Shown: piece by piece, positions 1 through 6,309 of the stretch
Layout of the letters: each line of letters opens with the position of its first letter
How positions within the stretch are numbered: the stretch's first letter is position 1
NCBI GenBank assembly: GCA_030705745.1
Contig: JAUZPT010000181.1
Coordinates: forward strand, 1 to 6,309
Direction of reading: 5' to 3'
Source: Bacillota bacterium
GTDB lineage: Bacteria; Bacillota; Bacilli; Bacillales; Cytobacillaceae
Length of the DNA stretch: 6,309 bases
Translations under genes and position numbers: made by a program
The notes under the pieces: generated by a model
What the model was told of the DNA's origin: nothing
Databases searched by the model: none
The model's input: the letters and a program-made list of their open reading frames with translations, nothing else

Positions 1-11
1 AAATTTGCAAG

Positions 12-20
12 AAAGGGGGG
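12..20 (+). promoter_or_regulatory. Ribosome binding site that fixes a TTG start
   Basis: The purine run AAAGGGGGG lies 6 nt before a TTG codon at 27. An in-frame TAA sits immediately before that codon (24-26), so translation cannot begin further upstream. The next in-frame ATG is residue 33, already inside the first conserved repeat. The TTG is therefore the only sensible start for the following gene. Confidence 0.75.
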
Positions 21-26
21 AATTAA

Positions 27-695
27 TTGAACGGATTAGAAAAATTCATAGGAAAAGAAGTGGAGTTAGAGATTTCAGGCAAAACGATATTTAACGGTAT
101 ATTGATCGATCTTGGTCTGGATATGACTGTGATTTTTGATGGAAAAAAATTTCTCTATATTCCTCTCATCCATCTACACAGTATAAAAGAAAAAATCGAA
201 ATCGAGATTTTTGAGAAACCTCCGCAAATTCTGCCCATCCAAAACCCAACGGAAACAAACCTTTCTTACCGTAAAACGCTAAACAATGCAAAAGGTCAGT
301 TTTTAGAAATATTCGTTACCGGAAATCGCTCGATTCATGGATATATTACAAGTGTTATGAACGATTATATCGTCTTCTATTCTCCAGTCTATAAAACCAT
401 GTTTATCTCTATGCAGCATTTAAAATGGCTGACACCTTATTATAACCAACTAACACCTTATACCTTAAGCAAGGAGAACCTCCCGGTAGTTCCTTCTAGT
501 ATTCCGATTCTTCGGACGTTTGAAGAGCAGCTGCAGAAATATGTCGGAAAACTCGTTGTTTTTGATATGGGGGACAATCCTGACAAGGTTGGCTTATTAT
601 CGTCGATTTCTAACAATATCGTCCAGTTGATTACGGCTGGAGGTGAACCGGTTTTTTGGAAACTTCTACACCTTAAAACCGTACATTTGCCATAA
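27..695 (+). CDS. CotB-like protein with three DUF2642/LSm-like repeats
   Basis: This 222-residue protein has no signal peptide or membrane segment. It is built of three divergent copies of one module of about 54 residues, at roughly 4-55, 84-137 and 168-221. Each copy has a basic or aromatic start resembling YVGK, a small beta-rich stretch, a Gly before the second strand (GILID, GYITS, GLLSS), a hydrophobic strand, and an end with the pattern h-x-x-HLxxh (LIHLHSI, MQHLKWL, LLHLKTV). This is the SH3/LSm-like fold found as DUF2642 and in the N-terminal half of Bacillus spore coat protein CotB. Unlike B. subtilis CotB as I remember it, there is no Ser/Lys/Arg-rich tail; the protein stops right after the third repeat. 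A role in the spore coat is inferred from family resemblance. The upstream promoter, which could show sporulation control, lies outside the window. The gene stands alone and is followed by a strong hairpin. Confidence 0.72.
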   Translation: MNGLEKFIGKEVELEISGKTIFNGILIDLGLDMTVIFDGKKFLYIPLIHLHSIKEKIEIEIFEKPPQILPIQNPTETNLSYRKTLNNAKGQFLEIFVTGNRSIHGYITSVMNDYIVFYSPVYKTMFISMQHLKWLTPYYNQLTPYTLSKENLPVVPSSIPILRTFEEQLQKYVGKLVVFDMGDNPDKVGLLSSISNNIVQLITAGGEPVFWKLLHLKTVHLP

Positions 696-712
696 TGAAC
701 AATTGGTCAGGA

Positions 713-744
713 AAAAGCACTGTGATCATGATCACGGTGCTTTT
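713..744 (+). terminator. Near-perfect palindromic intrinsic terminator, probably bidirectional
   Basis: The arm 713-727 pairs with 730-744 about a centre between 728 and 729. All positions are Watson-Crick except a T721-G736 wobble. The GC-containing stem (GCACTGTGATC with GATCACGGTGC) is flanked by A712-716 on the left and TTTT followed by GTTATTTT on the right, so it has a T-rich tail on either strand. It begins 17 nt after the stop of the CotB-like gene and lies between two convergent genes, which suits a shared terminator. Confidence 0.8.
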
Positions 745-792
745 GTTATTTTAAAAAATATACGATCACCATCCAGCTTTTATTTTTCAATG

Positions 793-821
793 AAAAAAAA
801 CTGCCCATGTATTTAGGGCAG
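793..821 (-). terminator. Intrinsic terminator of the arsB-like gene
   Basis: Read on the minus strand, CTGCCC (821-816) pairs perfectly with GGGCAG (806-801) across a 9-nt loop and is followed directly by eight T (800-793). The hairpin starts 12 nt after the TGA stop of the transporter gene. It has no T-tract on the plus strand, so it works only for the leftward gene, with the palindrome at 713-744 behind it as a second barrier. Confidence 0.88.
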
Positions 822-833
822 CCATTGTTGAAA

Positions 834-2144
834 TCAGCTCGTGTGAAAAACAAATCTTAACCATAAATAGAGACATAGGAGGGTGAAGAAAACCGTTGGT
901 GGAATGACGATAAAGGTTACCCTCATGTAATGGCTCCACGTGATCTTGACACGATTTTGCTTTAAAATATGCATCCAAATTAAAGTGGCGAGCGTTCCAA
1001 TTGGCAGAAGAAGGGCTCCAATATCACTGCCTATAATATTAGATAAATAAATCGTCTTTAACATAATCTGCGGCATATGCATTTCGGTTAAGGTGATAGT
1101 TCCAACCATTAAGGCAGGATGGTTATTAAATAGGTTTGACAGTATGGTTAACATGGTGCCCATAATAAAGCTGGCGTGGAATACTCCGTCAGATACCAAT
1201 GGTTCCAGATAGCCAACAAGCCATCGTGTCAATCCGATATTATGCAACCCGAAAATGATGACATACATATTAAAAGCAAAGATAAAAATGTGCCAAGGCG
1301 TTTTTTTGAATACATCAATAGGACTAAGTTTTAAGTAGATCCACCTCCAGGCTAACAAGCCGAGAGAGCCTGTGACAGCGACTAATGGTACTGGAATACC
1401 AAGATATGATGCAAGAAAAAGAGAGGCTCTGACGACAAAGACAAATGAGAAAACGAGTGTCAATAGCCGTGTTTTTTTTCTAATTATCGTCTGATCCGGT
1501 TTTAATTGGAGAGGATGGAACCGTTCTGCAACTAAGAATTGTTCGTTAGATATCATAGGGAGTTTGACGGGCAGTTCTTTATAAAATACCACATATAACA
1601 TGAAACTCAGAAAGCATAACCCAAGAAAAGCCGGTACAAACATCATAATCGTGTATTGGTAGAGGTCTAGTCCAATTATCTTTAAAGAAATTAAATTCAC
1701 GATATTACTGACACCGATAGGCGCACTTGAAGCCGTTGCAATTAATGCTCCACTGATTAAATAAGGGGATTTTTGCTTGTGTTTAAGTCCGAGTCGTGAT
1801 AAAAGCAACAAAAGAATGGGAGTTGTAATTAGGATGCTTCCATCATTATTGAAAAGTGTTGTCATTAAGAAGCAAAGTAAATTCGTTAACCAAAAAAGCC
1901 TTTTTCCTGACCCCTTTGATTTTTCATGAATTTTTGCCGCCAACCAATGAAAGAATCCGAAGCTCTCAAGCGATACGGCCATTACCATTGTTGCAATGAT
2001 TGTAATAGCTGCACCAGAAACTTTTGAACTTATATCTCCTAAATCTGACACTGTCACTGTTCCGCTCAAAAAAATGAGAATAGCACCTAAGGTTGTAGGA
2101 ATCGCTTCATTTAATCCTCTTGGGCGCCAAAGGACAAGAACCAT
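834..2144 (-). CDS. ArsB-family membrane transporter (arsenical pump/YdfA-like), 5' end frame-disrupted
   Basis: This open frame encodes a 436-residue, very hydrophobic protein with about ten or more membrane segments and one larger polar loop near 188-226. From memory it aligns along its length with E. coli ArsB: WRPRGL near the start (WQPKGL in ArsB), LFNNDGSILITTPI at 97-110, APIGVSNIVNLIS at 141-153, PWHIFIF at 283-289, FNNHPALMVG at 339-348, and PIGTLATLIWMHIL at 381-394. ArsB proteins export arsenite or antimonite across the cytoplasmic membrane. This sequence is closer in feel to the uncharacterised Bacillus YdfA branch and has changes near the C-terminal motif (SDIGALLLPIG rather than CDLGPKITPIG), so the substrate is uncertain. 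No arsR, arsC or arsA is next to it. The ATG at 2144 has no ribosome binding site and would remove much of the first membrane helix. The expected N-terminus is present in another frame just upstream (2147-2191), so the gene is either frameshifted or read by slippage. The restored protein would have 452 residues. Confidence 0.8.
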   Translation of the reverse strand: MVLVLWRPRGLNEAIPTTLGAILIFLSGTVTVSDLGDISSKVSGAAITIIATMVMAVSLESFGFFHWLAAKIHEKSKGSGKRLFWLTNLLCFLMTTLFNNDGSILITTPILLLLLSRLGLKHKQKSPYLISGALIATASSAPIGVSNIVNLISLKIIGLDLYQYTIMMFVPAFLGLCFLSFMLYVVFYKELPVKLPMISNEQFLVAERFHPLQLKPDQTIIRKKTRLLTLVFSFVFVVRASLFLASYLGIPVPLVAVTGSLGLLAWRWIYLKLSPIDVFKKTPWHIFIFAFNMYVIIFGLHNIGLTRWLVGYLEPLVSDGVFHASFIMGTMLTILSNLFNNHPALMVGTITLTEMHMPQIMLKTIYLSNIIGSDIGALLLPIGTLATLIWMHILKQNRVKITWSHYMRVTFIVIPPTVFFTLLCLYLWLRFVFHTS

Positions 2145-2146
2145 GG

Positions 2147-2191
2147 TTAAAAAAAAGTGAAAATCGTGAATCCTATCGCAAATGGACTCAT
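2147..2191 (-). other. Displaced 5' codons of the arsB-like gene, ending at a T8 tract
   Basis: On the minus strand an ATG at 2191 opens a 14-codon frame reading MSPFAIGFTIFTFF and then TAA. It is followed 2 nt later by the ATG of the long frame. The peptide has the character of the start of the first ArsB membrane helix. A -1 shift in the eight T (2156-2149) joins it as ...FTIFTFF-LTMVLVLWRPRGL, which matches the ArsB pattern ...IFVLTIVLVIWQPKGL. It is therefore most likely the true gene start and not an independent leader peptide. Alternatively, ribosomes ending at this TAA could restart at the adjacent ATG. Confidence 0.72.
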
Positions 2192-2194
2192 AAA

Positions 2195-2202
2195 TTCACC
2201 TC
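2195..2202 (-). promoter_or_regulatory. Ribosome binding site for the original arsB-like start
   Basis: The minus strand reads GAGGTGAA, then TTT, then the ATG at 2191. This is a near-consensus Bacillus Shine-Dalgarno at normal spacing. No such site precedes the ATG at 2144, where the upstream bases are a T run and AACC. This places the real translation start at 2191 and supports the idea that the frame break lies inside the gene. Confidence 0.75.
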
Positions 2203-2249
2203 ATTTCTTTCTTATTAGGCTATTTATCCTCCTAGAATATTGTCTAATA

Positions 2250-2280
2250 ATTATATTTGTACTGTATGTATACGTGTCCT
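2250..2280 (-). promoter_or_regulatory. Weak candidate promoter for the arsB-like gene
   Basis: On the minus strand a perfect TATAAT (2255-2250) lies about 60 nt before the start codon at 2191. The best -35 candidate is AGGACA (2280-2275), at a long 19-nt spacing, and there is no TG extension. The region is AT-rich, so chance matches are easy. I did not find a convincing ArsR-type operator beside it. Confidence 0.3.
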
Positions 2281-2441
2281 ATAGGGTAGTTGTACTAAAC
2301 GTTTCCATTAATTTTAGAAAAATCCATGAATGTCCATATTGAAATGAGCTTGTGTACGTAAAGGCTCCGATGTTATTGATTACGAGAGAAGCGTTTTTCT
2401 AATATAACGTACAAAACTCTGAGTAATCTGATCTAATGGAA

Positions 2442-2455
2442 GGAACGAATGTTCT
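2442..2455. promoter_or_regulatory. Candidate LexA/DinR (SOS) box
   Basis: The 14-mer GGAACGAATGTTCT contains GAAC and GTTC half-sites separated by 4 nt. It matches 12 of 14 positions of the Bacillus SOS consensus CGAACRNRYGTTYC, missing only at the two outer bases. All core positions, including the R-N-R-Y centre, fit. It lies about 40 bp before the -10 element of the sbcD promoter. That is somewhat upstream of the usual overlapping position, so repression would need either binding near the -35 region or another promoter. It could also act on the divergent transporter gene. Confidence 0.6.
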
Positions 2456-2491
2456 GAATTATTTTTTTCATAATGAAGGAAGATCCGATTC

Positions 2492-2500
2492 TGCTATAAT
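2492..2500 (+). promoter_or_regulatory. Extended -10 promoter of the sbcDC operon
   Basis: TGCTATAAT is a perfect -10 hexamer (2495-2500) with the TGn extension typical of SigA promoters in Gram-positive bacteria. The matching -35 position (about 2472-2477, AATGAA) is poor, as is common for extended -10 promoters. A T-run at 2462-2468 lies upstream. Transcription would start near 2507 and give a leader of about 70 nt before the sbcD start. Confidence 0.65.
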
Positions 2501-2577
2501 AAAAGCATGGATTTTGCTGACAAACGCTAAAGATTTAACAGAGCGGAAAAGCAGGAAGAAGAAAGAGGTGCGGAAAA

Positions 2578-3723
2578 ATGAAGTTTATTCATACGGCTGA
2601 TTGGCATTTAGGAAAGCTTGTGCATGGTGTATACATGACGGAGGAGCAAAGCGAAATACTGAAGCAGTTTGTCGATGTTGTCGAGGAAGAAAAACCCGAT
2701 GCGGTTGTTATCGCCGGGGACTTATACGACAGGTCTGTGCCGCCTACAGACGCCGTCGATTTATTGAATGAAGTCCTATTCAAGATTAACATCGAACTGA
2801 AAACACCAATTATAGCAATTTCAGGAAATCATGACAGCGCAGAACGGTTATCATTCGGAAGCTCCTGGTATAAGCAAAGCCAATTTTATTTAACAGGCAA
2901 ACTGGAGAATCACCACCAGCCAGTGCGCATTAATGGCGTAAATTTTTATCTTGCACCGTATGCTGAACCGGGAACGGTACGGCAATTGTTGAAAAATGAC
3001 AGCATTCATTCACATCAGGAAGCGATGAAAGGCTTGATCAGCAAGATTGAAGAGAGCATCAATCCGAATGAGCCTAATGTATTTGTTGGACATGCTTTTG
3101 TCCTTGGAGGAGCGACATCGGAGTCTGAAAGGACTTTGTCCGTTGGTGCTTCGGGATGTGTCCACGCAGATTTATTTGCGCCGTTTTCGTATACAGCTCT
3201 CGGACATTTGCATAGTCCTGAGGCAATTCGCCACGACACGATTAAATACTCAGGGTCGCTCATGAAATATTCTTTTTCCGAAGCGAAACATACGAAGTCG
3301 ATATCGATAGTGGAAATGAATGAAGATGGCAGCTTTGTGCATCGAACAAGGTCGCTTAAGCCAAAAAGGGACATGCGCGAGCTGGAAGGTTATTTGGACG
3401 AGCTCCTCGATCCTTCATTTTTTGAAAAAGAAAAATTGGACGATTTCTTGAAAATCACACTGCTCGACGAAGGATCACTGCTCGATCCGATTAATAAACT
3501 CCGGCAAATCTATCCGAATGTTCTCCATCTTGATAAAAAAATTGAACTGACGGATCTGAAAAAGAAGCACACACTTGCAACTGCCCAGCGTGAAAAGAAA
3601 ACGGATATGGAGCTTTTTCAGCAGTTTTATGAAGAAATGACAACGTCTGAATTTACGGAAGCCAAAAAAACGGTCATGACCGATGTGATTGATAAAGCGT
3701 TGAGGGAGAGTGTGCAAAAATGA
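2578..3723 (+). CDS. sbcD: Exonuclease SbcCD subunit D (Mre11-like nuclease)
   Basis: This is the nuclease subunit of the SbcCD complex, a cytoplasmic Mn-dependent enzyme that acts on double-strand ends and cuts DNA hairpins. The 381-residue protein has the calcineurin-like phosphoesterase motifs in order: DWH at 8-10, GDLYD at 47-51, GNHD at 83-86, GH at 171-172 and GHLH at 209-212. These supply the expected metal ligands D8, H10, D48, N84, H172, H210 and H212. The region after about residue 260 is the capping and SbcC-binding part. Length is normal for Bacillus SbcD. The ATG is preceded by GAGGTG at a 7-nt spacing (2565-2570), and the N-terminal MKFIHTADWHLG is the standard family start. 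Its stop overlaps the sbcC start by 4 bp, so the two are translationally coupled. In B. subtilis sbcD follows addAB; here the upstream neighbour is a divergent transporter and sbcD appears to have its own promoter with a possible SOS box. Confidence 0.96.
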   Translation: MKFIHTADWHLGKLVHGVYMTEEQSEILKQFVDVVEEEKPDAVVIAGDLYDRSVPPTDAVDLLNEVLFKINIELKTPIIAISGNHDSAERLSFGSSWYKQSQFYLTGKLENHHQPVRINGVNFYLAPYAEPGTVRQLLKNDSIHSHQEAMKGLISKIEESINPNEPNVFVGHAFVLGGATSESERTLSVGASGCVHADLFAPFSYTALGHLHSPEAIRHDTIKYSGSLMKYSFSEAKHTKSISIVEMNEDGSFVHRTRSLKPKRDMRELEGYLDELLDPSFFEKEKLDDFLKITLLDEGSLLDPINKLRQIYPNVLHLDKKIELTDLKKKHTLATAQREKKTDMELFQQFYEEMTTSEFTEAKKTVMTDVIDKALRESVQK

Positions 3724-6309
3724 AGCCGTTGAAATTGAAAATGCAAGCATTTGGCCCGTATGCCGGTGTAGAGTCCATCGACTTTACCGCGCTTGAAAAC
3801 CGTACGATGTTCGTCATTTCGGGGAAAACGGGTGCGGGAAAAACGACGATTTTTGATGCGATCAGCTATGCGATATATGGGAAAGCAAGCGGAGAAGATA
3901 GAAACGGGCCTGAGCTTCGCAGCCAATTTTCCAGTGATGATTTGGAAACCGAGGTTTCGCTTGAGTTTTCATTACGCGATAAAATGTATCATATCATTCG
4001 CTCCCCTCAGCAGGAACGGCAGAAGAAGTCTGGAGAAGGCGTAAGGTTGATTGGAGCGAAGGCGGAGCTGTACACCTGGGATGAAAGTGGAGAAAAAAAG
4101 CTCCTGGCGGCAAAAGTGAATGAAGTGGAAGAGAAAATCAAGGAAATCATGCTGATCGACAGCAATCAGTTCCGGCAAATACTAATGATTCCCCAAGGTG
4201 AGTTCCGGAAGCTGCTCACATCAGACAGCAAGGATAAGGAACTGATTTTACAGCGCTTGTTTCACACTCAATTTTACAAAAGTATTGAAGAAAAGCTGAA
4301 GCAGGAAGCGTCAGAGTTAAAGGCGACTGTAGAAACCCAGGTTAATGCACGAGGCGAAGCGATTCGGCGCATCCAAGTTTTTGAGAATGACGATTTAAAA
4401 AGCTACATCGATGCAGGCAGCACAAATGATACGTTAATTCTTCCCCTTTTGCATGAAGAAATCAACAGCATGGGAGCGGTGCTGGAGAAATTGACGCAAG
4501 AAGCTGATAAAAAGAAGAGCGAGCGTGAAGAACTTCTAAAGAAACATGTGGAAGCAAAAGCGATCGTGAATCAATTTGTTCAGCTGAATGATTTGAAGCA
4601 GAAAAAAGAGAGCCTCGAGGGGCGCAGAGAAGAATTTTTGACGAAAGAGCAATCGGTTGCCCTTGCACAAAAAGCCAATCTTCTCGCCAAGCAGGAGGAA
4701 TTGTGCCATCGATTGAAGCAGGATGTGGAAGAAGCACGAACCAAGCAGGAATCGTACATTAAACAAGTTGATATTTTTGCCGCAAAGCTTGTGGAAAATG
4801 AGAGGGACCTCGAACACGAAACGGCAAAAGAACCGGAACGCAAAGCGGCTGACGATGAGTGTTATCGCCTGCAGATGATAAAAGACGACGTGTATTCGTA
4901 TGCGGAAATGAATAAAAAGGCAGAGACCTTGAAAAACGGCCTTGCCGTGAAAAAGAAGGAAAAGTCCGTTGCGGAAGAGAGTTTGCGGTCTCTTGAGACA
5001 CAGCTGCAGGAATTACAGCTGCAAAAAAGCGAAATCGAGAAGGCGCAGTTAACTTTTTCGGAAAATGGACGTCTGCTTGATAAATTGAAAAATGGTCTCG
5101 ATCAAGTGGCGAAATTCGAAAGAACATTCACCCGGCTGAATCAGCTATCGAAAGAGCTGGAAGTAAAAAAAGGGGTGTTTGAGAAGGAAACGGCACGATT
5201 TGATGATGCAAGGGCATATTTGGAAGAGATCGAATTTCAATGGATGAGCGGGCAGGCAGCCATTCTCGCGTCAACATTACGGAGCGATGAAGCATGCCCC
5301 GTATGTGGTTCAGAGCATCATCCGATGCCGGCACATAGAGAAAGCAGTGAGATTCCGAATGAAAAAGATTTAAAAGCGGCGAAGTCCCAGGCAGCAAAGG
5401 TTGAGCAGGAAAAAACAGCTGCCCAAATGGCGTTGTTTGAGTGCCAGTCACAAAAGAATAGCGCAGAAAATGAGGTTCAGTCACTTCTTGATGAAATCAA
5501 GTTGGAGCATCCAAATGCAACTAAAGAAAATTACAAGGACATCAAGGACGATTTAAGTTTTCAATTTACAAATTTGACTCAGGCGCAGCTTAAGTTAAGT
5601 TCCTTGTTGAAAAATCTCGGTGCGGTAAACGAGGCCATTGAAAGTGGTGTCAGCAAACAAGAAAGTTTTGGGCAAAACATCAACCAATTGACAGAGCTCA
5701 TAAATGATATGACTGTAAAATATACACAGCATGAGACGAACCTTAAAAGAATGACAGAGCAAATTCCAGAAACGCTGCGGTCGATTTCAGGCTTTGAAAA
5801 AGCAGTAGAAGTTGCGAAGGCCCTGCAGCAATCTTTAAAAAGGAAGCTCGAACAAGCGCAGCAAACGTTTTTGAAAACGAAGGAAAACCACGGTACCGAA
5901 ATGGCCAGGCTTGAGGAAACGGTAAACCTGTTAAACAATCGCCAAAGCACTCTCGTGAAGGAACGCGAGGTTTTCAGGGGAAGTATGGAAGCTCAAGGTT
6001 TTGAGACGTACCGAGCTTATGAGGAAGCGAAACGGACGGAAGCGGAAATTGTGCGCATGGAGTCCGAGATTCGGTCATACCGCGAACAATTCCGTTCTAT
6101 TTCTGATCAATTTACACAATTAAACGACCTGTTAACCGGGGTCACCGCTCCTGATCTGGAAGCAATGGAGATGATCCTCGCAAAGCTCGGTGAAGAGGTA
6201 AGAGCCCTTGATGAACGCCAGCGGGACCTTTATTTGAAGAAAAGGGATAACGTCGAAATTGCAGAGAAAATTGAACGTTTGAATAAGGATATGAAGACGC
6301 TTGAAGAGC
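3720..6309 (+). CDS. sbcC: Exonuclease SbcCD subunit C (Rad50-like SMC ATPase), 3' end outside window
   Basis: This is the ATPase and tethering subunit of SbcCD. It opens and closes the complex with ATP, giving the SbcD nuclease access to DNA ends and hairpins. The frame stays open for 863 codons to the window edge. SbcC is usually somewhat over 1,000 residues, so the second coiled-coil arm is incomplete here, and the signature motif, Walker B and D-loop lie beyond the window. Visible parts are the N-terminal KMQAFGPYA strand, Walker A GKTGAGKT at 35-42, the Q-loop region QFRQILMIPQGEFRKLL at 150-166, and a long Glu/Lys/Gln-rich coiled coil from about 175 to 515. The zinc hook CPVCG follows, with C526 and C529 coordinating the shared metal in the dimer, then the returning coiled coil. 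The start overlaps the sbcD stop as ATGA, with GAGGGAG upstream inside sbcD (3702-3708). No internal stop or frame break was seen. Confidence 0.96.
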   Translation, partial: MKPLKLKMQAFGPYAGVESIDFTALENRTMFVISGKTGAGKTTIFDAISYAIYGKASGEDRNGPELRSQFSSDDLETEVSLEFSLRDKMYHIIRSPQQERQKKSGEGVRLIGAKAELYTWDESGEKKLLAAKVNEVEEKIKEIMLIDSNQFRQILMIPQGEFRKLLTSDSKDKELILQRLFHTQFYKSIEEKLKQEASELKATVETQVNARGEAIRRIQVFENDDLKSYIDAGSTNDTLILPLLHEEINSMGAVLEKLTQEADKKKSEREELLKKHVEAKAIVNQFVQLNDLKQKKESLEGRREEFLTKEQSVALAQKANLLAKQEELCHRLKQDVEEARTKQESYIKQVDIFAAKLVENERDLEHETAKEPERKAADDECYRLQMIKDDVYSYAEMNKKAETLKNGLAVKKKEKSVAEESLRSLETQLQELQLQKSEIEKAQLTFSENGRLLDKLKNGLDQVAKFERTFTRLNQLSKELEVKKGVFEKETARFDDARAYLEEIEFQWMSGQAAILASTLRSDEACPVCGSEHHPMPAHRESSEIPNEKDLKAAKSQAAKVEQEKTAAQMALFECQSQKNSAENEVQSLLDEIKLEHPNATKENYKDIKDDLSFQFTNLTQAQLKLSSLLKNLGAVNEAIESGVSKQESFGQNINQLTELINDMTVKYTQHETNLKRMTEQIPETLRSISGFEKAVEVAKALQQSLKRKLEQAQQTFLKTKENHGTEMARLEETVNLLNNRQSTLVKEREVFRGSMEAQGFETYRAYEEAKRTEAEIVRMESEIRSYREQFRSISDQFTQLNDLLTGVTAPDLEAMEMILAKLGEEVRALDERQRDLYLKKRDNVEIAEKIERLNKDMKTLEE

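Larger units (their letters stand above)
2203..2577. other. Divergent intergenic region
   Basis: This stretch of 375 bp separates the leftward transporter from the rightward sbcDC operon. It holds the weak leftward promoter candidate near 2250-2280, the SOS-box-like repeat at 2442-2455, the rightward extended -10 at 2492-2500 and a purine-rich leader before sbcD. The part between about 2285 and 2440 is AT-rich and shows no convincing gene, riboswitch or terminator. A short plus-strand open frame that starts with GTG at 2157 is antisense to the transporter start and has no family resemblance. Confidence 0.6.

Noticed and set aside
787..978. 63-residue minus-strand open frame overlapping the end of the transporter
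   Set aside because: It is an alternative frame across the 3' end of the arsB-like gene and runs through that gene's terminator hairpin.
2157..2342. 61-residue plus-strand open frame starting with GTG
   Set aside because: It starts inside the antisense of the transporter 5' end, has no ribosome binding site (a run of A precedes it), and its hydrophobic composition is explained by AT-rich intergenic DNA.
2350..2415. Imperfect inverted repeat TTGTGTACGTAA / TAACGTACAA
   Set aside because: The arms need a one-base bulge and are 44 nt apart. They match no operator or riboswitch I know, and such pairs are expected by chance in AT-rich DNA.
3475..5950. Many minus-strand open frames opposite sbcD and sbcC
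   Set aside because: They are antisense shadows of two well-supported genes; their Cys/Ser/Phe-rich sequences are what the reverse of Glu/Lys-rich coiled-coil codons gives, and none has a recognisable motif.
3720..6309. A new defence or anti-phage ATPase-nuclease system
   Set aside because: The motifs (Walker A, Q-loop, CPVCG hook, DWH/GNHD/GHLH partner) and the ATGA overlap fit standard housekeeping SbcCD, and no extra effector gene is visible beside it.

Overview
The window looks like an ordinary chromosomal segment of a spore-forming Bacillaceae (Firmicutes). The signs are strong AGGAGG-type ribosome binding sites, a TTG start, a CotB-like spore coat protein, a Bacillus-type SOS operator and an sbcD-sbcC pair. 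No mobile element, CRISPR array, rRNA or tRNA was seen.

Layout. (1) At 27-695 (+) is a small protein made of three degenerate LSm-like (DUF2642/CotB-type) repeats, followed by a long near-palindromic terminator. (2) At 834-2191 (-) is a convergent ArsB-superfamily membrane transporter with its own intrinsic terminator. Its first 14 codons, preceded by a good ribosome binding site, are in a different frame from the rest of the gene, and the switch falls in a run of eight T. A single-base deletion, a sequencing error or -1 slippage could explain this. (3) At 2203-2577 is a divergent intergenic region with a weak candidate promoter for the transporter, a LexA/DinR box-like inverted repeat and an extended -10 promoter for the genes to the right. 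(4) At 2578-3723 (+) is sbcD, overlapping by 4 bp with sbcC (3720 to the window edge). Together they encode the two subunits of the SbcCD (Mre11-Rad50-like) nuclease. sbcC is cut by the window end after its zinc hook, so its C-terminal ATPase half is not visible.

How they work together. Only sbcD and sbcC form a clear functional unit: a DNA-end and hairpin-processing nuclease, here apparently with its own promoter and possibly under SOS control. The coat-like protein and the transporter are unrelated neighbours. I see no evidence for a new multi-gene system. The points most worth checking are the frame break in the arsB-like gene and the SOS box before sbcDC.
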